A model generated the notes under the pieces. The model did not search any database. It was given only the letters and a program-made list of their open reading frames with translations, and was not told the origin of the DNA. A DNA stretch of 64,000 bases from JADJPF01 sp964492845 (GTDB taxonomy: Bacteria; Acidobacteriota; Blastocatellia; Chloracidobacteriales; JADJPF01): positions 1-64,000 of the forward strand of contig CAZBMZ010000033.1 of the NCBI GenBank assembly GCA_964492845.1. Reading direction: 5' to 3'. This document shows, in pieces, positions 1 through 6,953 of this stretch (its first letter is position 1; the number at the start of each line of letters is the position of its first letter). The translations under genes were made by a program, and so were the position numbers.

Positions 1-99
1 GCTATTAACCTACTTATTTTTCAATATTTATGCTCACTGCGTAAGATCAGTTAATTGTAAAATCCATAAAAATTATTAAAAGTGGACTGCTATAAAATT

Positions 100-132
100 A
101 TAAAATTGGCTATTGTGGCAAACCAATTTTAT
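100..132. promoter_or_regulatory. Inverted repeat upstream of PNPOx-like gene
   Basis: Ten-base arms ATAAAATTGG and CCAATTTTAT are separated by 13 bases and followed on the plus strand by a T-rich stretch. It lies about 50 bases before the start codon at 182. It could be the terminator of a gene left of the window or an operator for the next gene; the sequence does not decide between them. Confidence 0.35.
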
Positions 133-181
133 CTTTATTTTTAATAGTATCAAGTAGATAAAATTAATTTTAGAGGATTTT

Positions 182-841
182 ATGACAGAATTTACTCAAA
201 CAGAACGAACCACATTAAAACGCATACCAAAACGAGGTGATTATAAAAAAGATGTTGTTTACAAAATTCTTGATGAAGGATTTGTTTGTCATATAGGGTT
301 TGTGATTAATGGTAGTCCTTGTGTAATTCCTACGGGCTATGCTCGTCAGGGCGATAGGCTTATATTTCATGGCTCAACGGCTAGCAGGATGATGCGCTCG
401 CTATCTGAAGGCATAGACGTTTGTATTACGGTAACTTTAATTGATGGAATTGTGTTGGCAAGGTCGGCTTTTCATCATTCGTTTAACTATCGCTCAGTAG
501 TGATGTTTGGCCGAGCAACTTTAATAACAGACAAGGAAGAAAAAATGTCAGCTTTAGAGGCTTTTACTGAACATATAATGCCGGGGCGTTGGTCAGAAGT
601 TCGCATTCCCAATGAACAAGAGCTTAAAGCTACTTCGGTTTTAGCACTTCCCTTAGCGGAAGTTTCTGCAAAAGTGCGAACAGGTCAACCAATTGATGAT
701 GAGGAAGATTATCAAATTCCAGTTTGGGCAGGAGTTTTGCCATTGCAACTAGCTACTAGGGAGTTAATTGCAGATGAAAGAAATGTTGGAGATATTCCAG
801 ATTATCTTTATAAATATATGGATAGAAACAAGATAACATAA
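182..841 (+). CDS. Pyridoxamine 5'-phosphate oxidase-like flavin-binding protein
   Basis: This 219-residue cytoplasmic protein resembles the PNPOx-like split-barrel family (Pyridox_oxase_2, often annotated as flavin-nucleotide-binding protein). The match is over the first two thirds: an N-terminal stretch with KRGDY and VVYKILDEGFVCHIGF, then PCVIPTGYARQGDRLIFHGS and a conserved SAFHHSFNYRSVVMFGRA segment. Members bind FMN or F420 or related cofactors; the true substrate is unknown and it is not the canonical PdxH. The ATG at 182 follows an AGAGGA ribosome binding site. The gene appears monocistronic and its stop codon abuts a hairpin that serves the convergent gene on the minus strand. Confidence 0.8.
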   Translation: MTEFTQTERTTLKRIPKRGDYKKDVVYKILDEGFVCHIGFVINGSPCVIPTGYARQGDRLIFHGSTASRMMRSLSEGIDVCITVTLIDGIVLARSAFHHSFNYRSVVMFGRATLITDKEEKMSALEAFTEHIMPGRWSEVRIPNEQELKATSVLALPLAEVSAKVRTGQPIDDEEDYQIPVWAGVLPLQLATRELIADERNVGDIPDYLYKYMDRNKIT

Positions 842-870
842 AAAAAAGCCCTACCTTTTTGGGTAGGGCT
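841..870 (-). terminator. Intrinsic terminator for the minus-strand gene ending at 900
   Basis: A 9-bp stem (AGCCCTACC with GGTAGGGCT) has a 6-base loop and is followed, on the minus strand, by seven T residues. The T-run is only on the minus-strand exit side, so it terminates the low-complexity gene at 900-2099. It overlaps the stop codon of the plus-strand gene. Confidence 0.75.
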
Positions 871-899
871 AATCTATGAGTAACTATGAGTGACGATAC

Positions 900-2099
900 T
901 TATGCTTTCATTTGCCATGCCATATTCATTTTAATGTCATTTTGTGGAGCTTGTTGCTGTTCAGCAGGAGCTTGTTGAGTAGTTGGAGGTTGTTGTTCAG
1001 CAGGTGATTGTGCATTGTTCTTTAACACGCTAAGAGCTAATTCTAATGCTGCTATTGCTAATTCAAGTTCCTTGCTATTAGTTGGTGGGTTGCCAACTTC
1101 CATACCTGGAGGCATTTGAGGTGGTTTTGGTGCTACTGGTTCTTTTGGTTCTGGTTGTACTGGAGGCTTAACTACACCATCACCTGGTTTGCCTGCTAAT
1201 AAATCTTTTAACATTTGAATTACAGATTTTAATAAATCAAGGATTTGGCTAAATGGATTACTTTTATCAGTTTGCCCAGTTTGCCCAGCTTGACCGGCTT
1301 GGCCGGCTTGCCCAGTTTGACCAGCTTTATCAGTTCCGGTTGATGGTTTTGTTGGGTCAGCCTTACCAGCACCATCAGTTGAATTTGGAGCTTTTGTATC
1401 ACTAAGCTTATCAACTAATTTTTCTAATAAACCAATGATTTGAGAATTTTGTTTAAGTACAGATTTAACAATCTTTAAGGAATCTTTTACTAGGTCTAAT
1501 ACTTTATCAACTACCTTGCCTAATTTTGGATCTTTTGGGGTATCAACTATAACTTCGCCTAATTTTGGATCACAAGAAGTTTTATCCATCTTGTCCATTT
1601 TGTCCATTTTTGGTTCGCAGTAGGCTCGACCGTTTTTATCCATTTCTTGCATACCAGCTTTATCCCAGCTATTGTTGTTATTGACCATATCATAAGCTTT
1701 GGAAACACTTTGGTTAGCTTTATCCATTTTATCCATATAGGAATCTTTAGGCTGACACATTTGTTGCATTTTCATTTTCATCATATCGCCATAAGCAGGA
1801 TTACATTTGTAATCATAATTATGATTTTTGTAATTGTTATAAGTTGGGGAAGTTTCTTGTTTTTGATTCTTGGGAGCTATGCTAGTAGTTGTTGGTTCAC
1901 AATTGTTAGCCGCTAAATCTCCACCACCACGAGCGTGACCTTTGATTAATACAGAATCATCAGGGTTAGGAGTGTTTGTACTAGTTGAATTAGCAGTTTG
2001 CTCATTTTTAGCAGCATTAGCTTTTTGAGATTGGTTGTTTTCGTTGTTGTTAGCATAGTTATTGTAAGAAGCAGAGTAGTTAGAATTAATTGATGGCAT
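900..2099 (-). CDS. Low-complexity Asn/Gln/Met/Lys-rich protein of unknown function
   Basis: I do not recognise this 399-residue protein. It has no signal peptide or membrane segment. The first 60 residues are very rich in Asn, Gln and Ser. Then comes a Met/Lys/Asp section with Cys residues and near-tandem MDK triplets, and two PKLG motifs. An amphipathic helical core (VVDKVLDLVKDSLKIVKSVL, then GLLEKLVDKL) follows. Next is a run of collagen-like GQA/GQT triplets, a second helix (FSQILDLLKSVIQMLKDLLA), a proline-rich linker, a helix (ELELAIAALELALSVL) and a Pro/Gln-rich tail. AAGGAG lies 10 bases before the ATG, and a terminator follows, so it looks like a real, separately transcribed gene. 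The composition resembles secreted, adhesive or scaffold proteins, but no function can be assigned. Confidence 0.7.
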   Translation of the reverse strand: MPSINSNYSASYNNYANNNENNQSQKANAAKNEQTANSTSTNTPNPDDSVLIKGHARGGGDLAANNCEPTTTSIAPKNQKQETSPTYNNYKNHNYDYKCNPAYGDMMKMKMQQMCQPKDSYMDKMDKANQSVSKAYDMVNNNNSWDKAGMQEMDKNGRAYCEPKMDKMDKMDKTSCDPKLGEVIVDTPKDPKLGKVVDKVLDLVKDSLKIVKSVLKQNSQIIGLLEKLVDKLSDTKAPNSTDGAGKADPTKPSTGTDKAGQTGQAGQAGQAGQTGQTDKSNPFSQILDLLKSVIQMLKDLLAGKPGDGVVKPPVQPEPKEPVAPKPPQMPPGMEVGNPPTNSKELELAIAALELALSVLKNNAQSPAEQQPPTTQQAPAEQQQAPQNDIKMNMAWQMKA

Positions 2100-2276
2100 T
2101 GTTTTATCTCCTTGAATTATTTAATGTTTGATTTGTGTTTGTTTGACCAAGAACAATGGCAAAACAAATGCCAGTGCTGAAAAATTTTTGATATTTATTT
2201 TTAGATTAGCTATTTGTTGTATAAAAAGAAGTTATATAGCAGTCGATTTTTGTTATTAGCTTAAATTTAGGCTATT

Positions 2277-2334
2277 TGCCAGTTTTGGCAGGATAAGTTG
2301 TTTGTCAGTTTTGGCAACATTGCCAGTTTTGGCA
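2277..2334. repeat. Three short palindromes upstream of the low-complexity gene
   Basis: TGCCAGTTTTGGCA occurs at 2277-2290 and 2321-2334, with a one-base variant (TGTCAGTTTTGGCA) at 2303-2316. Each perfect copy is an inverted repeat TGCCA-GTTT-TGGCA. A related TGGCA-N7-TGCCA lies at 2157-2173. They sit about 60-240 bases before the start codon at 2099, in an otherwise empty 309-base gap, and are candidate regulator binding sites. Confidence 0.5.
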
Positions 2335-2345
2335 GGACGCAGTAG

Positions 2346-2392
2346 TTTTTAAAATAAAATAAGCGGCTTTTTAGGCCGCTTATTTTTAGTTT
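2346..2392. terminator. Bidirectional intrinsic terminator
   Basis: An AATAAGCGGC / GCCGCTTATT stem with a 7-base loop is flanked by A-rich and T-rich sequence on both sides. It ends the peroxiredoxin/thioredoxin-like operon that stops at 2409 on the minus strand and separates it from the next minus-strand gene. Confidence 0.75.
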
Positions 2393-2408
2393 ATCTTGGC
2401 TATAAGTT

Positions 2409-2882
2409 TTAACTAGTAGGCTTTAAGGCTGTCATCACACGGTTAAGAGCCGAAGACAACATATCTAAACCTCGTTCACCAGCAGCAAAACTTTTTAGTT
2501 TACCTTCTTGGTCAAAAAGGTAATAAGCAGGAACAAACCCTTGATCATTTTGGAAAGCGTCTCGCATTTTGTGTAAATTATCTATTGCACAAGGCTCAAC
2601 AATACCAAACTTTTCTATTGCCTCTCGTACTGCTACCATGTCTTGGTCTTCGGGATAGCGTGGCATATGAACAGCAACTACTCTTAATCCATCTTCTTTA
2701 TATTTGTCGCGCCATTCAGCAATTCTTGGTAAATTAGTTTTGCAAATACCGCAACTTATTGCCCAAAAATGGATTAAAGTTGGCTTACCTTGAATAAATG
2801 AATTTACTTCTTCTAGGTTGCTATTATTCCATTCTGTTGCACCTTCTAAAGAAGGCAATTGTGTCCCGATTCTCATTGGCAT
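2409..2882 (-). CDS. Thioredoxin-like (TlpA/redoxin) protein
   Basis: This is a 157-residue thioredoxin-fold protein. The segment PTLIHFWAISCGICKTNLP places the redox pair CGIC at Cys44 and Cys47, preceded by the usual hydrophobic strand and aromatic residue. VPAYYLFDQEGKL supplies the cis-proline loop. There is no signal peptide, so a cytoplasmic role is likely, in contrast to exported TlpA/ResA proteins. It lies 47 bases downstream of the peroxiredoxin gene on the same strand, so it may be part of the reducing system for that peroxiredoxin (inference). An AAAGGA site precedes the ATG. The exact partner is unknown. Confidence 0.8.
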   Translation of the reverse strand: MPMRIGTQLPSLEGATEWNNSNLEEVNSFIQGKPTLIHFWAISCGICKTNLPRIAEWRDKYKEDGLRVVAVHMPRYPEDQDMVAVREAIEKFGIVEPCAIDNLHKMRDAFQNDQGFVPAYYLFDQEGKLKSFAAGERGLDMLSSALNRVMTALKPTS

Positions 2883-2929
2883 AAAGGTTTTCCTTTCTTA
2901 AAACAAGCCAATTTTAATTGATCAATTAA

Positions 2930-3478
2930 TTAACCAACTTTTAATGTTTCTTGACCTGGTCGCCAGTTAGCTTGGCATAGTCCACCGGTTTGTAAAGCTT
3001 GGATTACGCGCAAGGTTTCATCAGCAGAACGGCCAATATTTAAGTCATGAACTACTGCATAACGAAGTACACCTTCTGGATCAACAATGAAAAGACCACG
3101 TAAAGCAATACCTTTATCTTCAATTAAAACACCATATTGGCGGGATACTTCTTTGGTTAAATCGGCTGCTAAAGGATATTTTAGACCTTCAACACCGCCT
3201 TGATTGCGTGGGGTTCTTAACCATGCACGATGGGAATAAACTGAGTCTGTAGAAACACCAACAATATCTGCTCCAATGCCTTGGAAATCATCATAAACAT
3301 CACTAAAAGCAGTTAATTCTGTTGGACAAACAAAAGTGAAATCTAAAGGATAGAAAAGTAAAACTAGCCATCGGCCTTTGTAATCACAGGATTTTGTATT
3401 TTCATTGAGTTGTTCAATGTTTTTTGTAGATGGCATATCAAAACTTGGTGCTGCATGACCAACTTTAGCTTGAGACAT
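2930..3478 (-). CDS. 2-Cys peroxiredoxin (AhpC/TSA family)
   Basis: It reduces hydrogen peroxide and organic hydroperoxides in the cytoplasm. The peroxidatic Cys51 is in FYPLDFTFVCPTEL and the resolving cysteine is Cys168 in GGLCQANWRPG near the C-terminus. This is the typical 2-Cys arrangement. I chose the ATG at 3478 (MSQAKVG) because GGAGG lies about 7 bases before it. An upstream in-frame start would add 13 residues with no ribosome binding site and no homology expected. The length of 182 residues is usual for the family. The thioredoxin-like gene follows in the same operon. Confidence 0.92.
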   Translation of the reverse strand: MSQAKVGHAAPSFDMPSTKNIEQLNENTKSCDYKGRWLVLLFYPLDFTFVCPTELTAFSDVYDDFQGIGADIVGVSTDSVYSHRAWLRTPRNQGGVEGLKYPLAADLTKEVSRQYGVLIEDKGIALRGLFIVDPEGVLRYAVVHDLNIGRSADETLRVIQALQTGGLCQANWRPGQETLKVG

Positions 3479-3617
3479 ATAAGTCCTCCATATAATTTGA
3501 ATTTTAATTTCTAGCAAATTTGCGAATTAGAATAATTCTGATTCTTAAGAGTGTCAATAATCAGTACCGGAAAAATATCCAGAAATAGCTTAAATTTTGC
3601 TTTCAGGACAACTTGAC

Positions 3618-3673
3618 TTAAAACAGACTTTCGCGCTAGGCTGACAACTTATCTTGAAAAAAATCTGTTTTAA
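3618..3673. promoter_or_regulatory. Inverted repeat between divergent genes
   Basis: Ten-base arms TTAAAACAGA (3618-3627) and TCTGTTTTAA (3664-3673) flank 36 bases in the divergent promoter region between the peroxiredoxin gene and the SDR gene. The right arm lies just before the SDR start at 3686. It may be an operator or a chance AT-rich match. Confidence 0.3.
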
Positions 3674-3685
3674 TTATTAAAAATT

Positions 3686-4462
3686 ATGGAATTATTTGGA
3701 AAAATAGCCTTAGTAACAGGTGGCGGGCGTGGAATTGGCCGCGCTTGTGCCATAGCCTTAGCTCAAGCTGGAGCGCACGTTATTGTTGCTGCTCGAAGCA
3801 GTGAAGAAATTGAAAAAGTTGCCCAAGAAATAGATGCCCTGGGTCGTCCGTCTTTAGCCGTTTTGCTAGACGTTTCTAAAGTTGAAAGCGTTGAAAAAGC
3901 TTTTCGAGAAATAGAAGAACAATGGGGCGGTTGTGACATTTTAGTTAACAATGCTGGAATTGCTGCTAGCGCACCTATTGTAAAATGCACTGAAGAACTT
4001 TGGTCGCAAATAATGGAAGTTAACCTTAATGGCACTTTTCGATGTATAAAAGCAGCACTTCCAACTATGTTAAGGCGGGGTTGGGGACGAATTATTAATA
4101 TTGCTTCAATTGCTGGTAAAGCTGGCGCACCTTATATTAGTGCTTATGCTGCTTCTAAACACGGCGTTTTAGGCTTAACAAAAGCTGCTGCCCAGGATGT
4201 TGCAACAAAAAATATTACAATTAATGCTATTTGTCCTGGTTATGTTGAAACTGATATGGGCGAAAATGCAATAAACATAATTATGAGTAAAACCGGAGCA
4301 AGCAAAGAGCAAGCCCGAACAGCTTTAGAGCAAATGACCCCACAAAAACGACTTTTTAAGCCGGAAGAAGTAGCCTTTTTAACTGTAGCTCTTGCGTCGC
4401 CTTCTGCCGCAGGCATCAATGGTCAAGCCATTAATATTTGTGGTGGAGCAGTTCCTTATTAA
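3686..4462 (+). CDS. Short-chain dehydrogenase/reductase (FabG-like)
   Basis: This 258-residue NAD(P)-dependent oxidoreductase has a Rossmann motif TGGGRGIG at residues 11-18, the NNAG motif, a catalytic Ser141 and YAASK with Tyr154 and Lys158. FabG-like SDRs interconvert 3-hydroxy- and 3-keto-acyl thioesters. Here the next three genes are a RidA-like protein, a crotonase and an acyl-CoA dehydrogenase on the same strand with small gaps, so it probably acts in a CoA-thioester catabolic route rather than in fatty acid synthesis (inference). It is the first gene of that operon. Confidence 0.88.
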   Translation: MELFGKIALVTGGGRGIGRACAIALAQAGAHVIVAARSSEEIEKVAQEIDALGRPSLAVLLDVSKVESVEKAFREIEEQWGGCDILVNNAGIAASAPIVKCTEELWSQIMEVNLNGTFRCIKAALPTMLRRGWGRIINIASIAGKAGAPYISAYAASKHGVLGLTKAAAQDVATKNITINAICPGYVETDMGENAINIIMSKTGASKEQARTALEQMTPQKRLFKPEEVAFLTVALASPSAAGINGQAINICGGAVPY

Positions 4463-4485
4463 TTATAAATTTATTAGGTTAAATT

Positions 4486-4893
4486 ATGTCTGAAGAAAAA
4501 TTTGAAATAATAAATCCAGATGGTTGGGCCAAACCGCTTGGCTATAACAATGGAATGCTAGCAAAAAAGGTGGGTCGAGTGCTTTTTATTGCTGGTCAAA
4601 TTGGTTGGGATAAGGATCAAAAGCTGGTTAGCCAAGATTTTGTAGCTCAATTTGAACAAGCTCTAAGCAATGTAGTTGCTATAACAAAAGCTGCTGGAGG
4701 CGAGGCTACAGATATTGGTAAGTTAACTATCTATGTTACTGATAAACAAGAATATATAGACCAAATCAAAGCCGTTGGTGCGGTATATCGTAAGGAAATT
4801 GGAAAGCATTTTCCTGCTATGGCACTTGTTGAAGTTAAAGCACTTCTTGAACCAGATGCTAAAGTAGAAATTGAAGCTATGGCTATAATTTAA
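4486..4893 (+). CDS. RidA/YjgF-family protein lacking the canonical Arg
   Basis: This is a 135-residue RidA-fold protein. The family signature near the C-terminus normally reads PAR before xxVEV, where Arg is needed for imine/enamine deaminase activity. Here it reads HFPAMALVEVKALLEP, with Met in place of Arg. That places it among the non-canonical Rid groups rather than with RidA itself, so a dedicated role in the neighbouring acyl-CoA pathway is more likely than general 2-aminoacrylate detoxification. It lies 23 bases after the SDR and 34 before the crotonase. Confidence 0.85.
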   Translation: MSEEKFEIINPDGWAKPLGYNNGMLAKKVGRVLFIAGQIGWDKDQKLVSQDFVAQFEQALSNVVAITKAAGGEATDIGKLTIYVTDKQEYIDQIKAVGAVYRKEIGKHFPAMALVEVKALLEPDAKVEIEAMAII

Positions 4894-4927
4894 TTTATAG
4901 TAAATAAATTGTTTAGAGGATTAATAA

Positions 4928-5722
4928 ATGATAGAAACAAAATCTTTTCGTTATGAGGAAAAAGAGCGAGTTGCCATAATTACCTTAGATCGTCCTGATA
5001 GACTTAATGCTTTAACATTTGAGGTTTATAGAGAGTTAACAGACCTTTTTCGTACCCTACAAAATCGTAGAGAAGTTGGAAGCGTGATTGTAACAGGCGA
5101 GGGACGCGGATTTTGTTCTGGTGGAGATGTTAAAGATATTATTGGTCAACTGATGGGTCGAGATATGGCAGGGCTGCTTGAATTTACCCGAATGACTTGC
5201 GAGTTAGTTGGAAATATTCGCGCACTGCGTAAGCCTGTAATTACTGCACTTAATGGGGTTGTAGCTGGTGCAGGTGCTATGATTGCGCTGGCTTCAGATA
5301 TACGCATTGCTTGTCCGGCGGCACGGATCGCTTTTTTGTTTGTTAAAGTCGGGCTGTCAGGAGCCGACATGGGAGCAGCTTTTTTACTTCCTAGAGTAGT
5401 AGGACTTAGTAAGGCAACAGAAATGCTTTTTACTGGTGATTTTGTTTCTGCTGAAGAAGCTGAGAAAATAGGACTTTATAATAAGTTAGTTCCTAGCGAG
5501 CAGTTAATGAATGAAGCCTGGCAATGGGCTAAAAAACTAGCTGAAGGCCCTGGATTTGGACTTGCTATTACCAAAGAAATGCTTAATCAAGAATTTAATA
5601 TGGGTTTTACCGCAGCATTAGAAGCCGAAGCCCAAGCACAGGCTATTTGTATGCAGCATCCTGATTACAATGAAGCTTATCAAGCTTTTGTAGAAAAACG
5701 AAAAGCAAATTTTCAAAAGTAG
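4928..5722 (+). CDS. Enoyl-CoA hydratase/isomerase family protein (crotonase)
   Basis: This 264-residue crotonase-fold protein has the oxyanion-hole segment GRGFCSGGDV and the CoA-binding core. The two glutamates that serve enoyl-CoA hydratase are missing. The GxELA position reads GAGAMIALASD, and the PEI position reads FLFVKVGLSGADMGAAFLLPR. The GADMGAAFLLPR signature recalls the crotonases of 2-aminobenzoyl-CoA-type clusters (from memory). It is therefore unlikely to be a simple hydratase. AGAGGA precedes the ATG. Its stop lies 5 bases before the acyl-CoA dehydrogenase start, so the two are translationally close. Confidence 0.85.
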   Translation: MIETKSFRYEEKERVAIITLDRPDRLNALTFEVYRELTDLFRTLQNRREVGSVIVTGEGRGFCSGGDVKDIIGQLMGRDMAGLLEFTRMTCELVGNIRALRKPVITALNGVVAGAGAMIALASDIRIACPAARIAFLFVKVGLSGADMGAAFLLPRVVGLSKATEMLFTGDFVSAEEAEKIGLYNKLVPSEQLMNEAWQWAKKLAEGPGFGLAITKEMLNQEFNMGFTAALEAEAQAQAICMQHPDYNEAYQAFVEKRKANFQK

Positions 5723-5727
5723 AAATT

Positions 5728-6867
5728 ATGGAAAATCAATTTTTTTTTGCTGAACACCACGAAAAACTTCAAGAAAAACTTACCAATTTTATTAATCAAC
5801 ACCGTGCAAGCTTAGACCTTGAACGTGAGGACGAAGACCAACATGCTAAAGAAATAATCTGCCAACTTGCTGAAGCAGGCTTACTTAAGCTGGTTGTTCC
5901 AGCTAGCTTTGGAGGCGAGTTTGACCCGCCTGATGTTCGCTCAATTTGTTTAGCACGCGAGAGGCTTTGTTATATATCAGGACTAGCTGATTTAATGTTT
6001 GCTATGCAAGGCTTAGGTAGTTATGCTATTACTTTAGCTGGTAGTGAACAGCAAAAACAAGAATATTTACCTAAAATAGCTAGCGGAGATTATATTGCAG
6101 CATTTGCCATTACTGAACCTAATGCAGGCTCTGACACAGGATCAATGCAGACGACAGCAATTAAAGATGGAGACGATTATATTCTTAATGGAACTAAACG
6201 CTTTATTTCTAATGCAGGAATTGCTAGCTTTTACACTTTATTTGCTAAAACCGATCCAACACTTGGAAACAGAGGGGTTTCAGCTTTTGTAGTAAATGCT
6301 GACACGCCAGGAATTACAATAAAAAAACTTAAGCTAATTTCTCCTCATCCAATTGGGGAATTAACATTTAATGATTGTCGAATTTCTAGCAGCCAAATCT
6401 TAGGCGAGCCGGGGCAAGGTTTTAAGCTAGCAATGCGTGTTTTAGATACATTTCGCGCAAGTGTTGGAGCAATGGCTTTAGGTATGGGAACACGTGCTTT
6501 AGATGAAGCAATTAGTTATGCACGTAGTCGAATACAATTTAACCGTCCATTAAGTGAACTTCAAGCCACACAATTTAAGTTGGCGGAAATGGCTACCGAA
6601 TTAGATGCAGCTAGATTACTGGTTTATCGTGCTGCTTGGTTAAAAGATCAAGGCGAGAGAATCACGCGCGAAGCAGCAATGGCAAAGCTTTTTGCTACAG
6701 AATCAGCACAACGAGCAGTAGATCAAGCGGTTCAAATTCATGGAGGTAGTGGACTAGTGCATGGAGCAATTACAGAGCGTCTTTATAGGGATATTCGCTC
6801 AACACGTATTTATGAAGGCACTTCGGAAATACAAAAAATAGTTATAGCTAGCCAAATCTTAAAATAA
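5728..6867 (+). CDS. Acyl-CoA dehydrogenase
   Basis: This 379-residue FAD flavoprotein oxidises acyl-CoA to enoyl-CoA and passes electrons to ETF. The ACAD signatures are present: AFAITEPNAGSDTGSMQT in the middle domain, IQFNRPLSELQATQFKLAEM, and the C-terminal QIHGGSGLVHGAITERLYRDIRSTRIYEGTSEIQK. The catalytic base is Glu363 in YEGT. The length is standard. It is the last gene of the SDR-RidA-crotonase operon and is followed by a strong terminator. The substrate is not readable from sequence. Confidence 0.92.
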   Translation: MENQFFFAEHHEKLQEKLTNFINQHRASLDLEREDEDQHAKEIICQLAEAGLLKLVVPASFGGEFDPPDVRSICLARERLCYISGLADLMFAMQGLGSYAITLAGSEQQKQEYLPKIASGDYIAAFAITEPNAGSDTGSMQTTAIKDGDDYILNGTKRFISNAGIASFYTLFAKTDPTLGNRGVSAFVVNADTPGITIKKLKLISPHPIGELTFNDCRISSSQILGEPGQGFKLAMRVLDTFRASVGAMALGMGTRALDEAISYARSRIQFNRPLSELQATQFKLAEMATELDAARLLVYRAAWLKDQGERITREAAMAKLFATESAQRAVDQAVQIHGGSGLVHGAITERLYRDIRSTRIYEGTSEIQKIVIASQILK

Positions 6868-6896
6868 GATATAGCTTCCAAATTATCGAAACAAAA

Positions 6897-6934
6897 AGAA
6901 AAGGCAGATCCACAAAATCTGCCTTTTTTGTTTT
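6897..6934. terminator. Bidirectional intrinsic terminator
   Basis: AAGGCAGAT (6901-6909) pairs with ATCTGCCTT (6917-6925). It is flanked by A-rich and T-rich tracts and sits between two convergent genes, the acyl-CoA dehydrogenase and the DUF4388-DnaJ gene. Confidence 0.8.
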
Positions 6935-6953
6935 ATAAAAGTTAAAAAATAAT

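Noticed and set aside
2270..2340. Sigma-54 promoter (TGGCA ... TTGC)
   Set aside because: The GG-to-GC spacing does not give the required 10 bases in any copy; the words belong to the palindromes instead.
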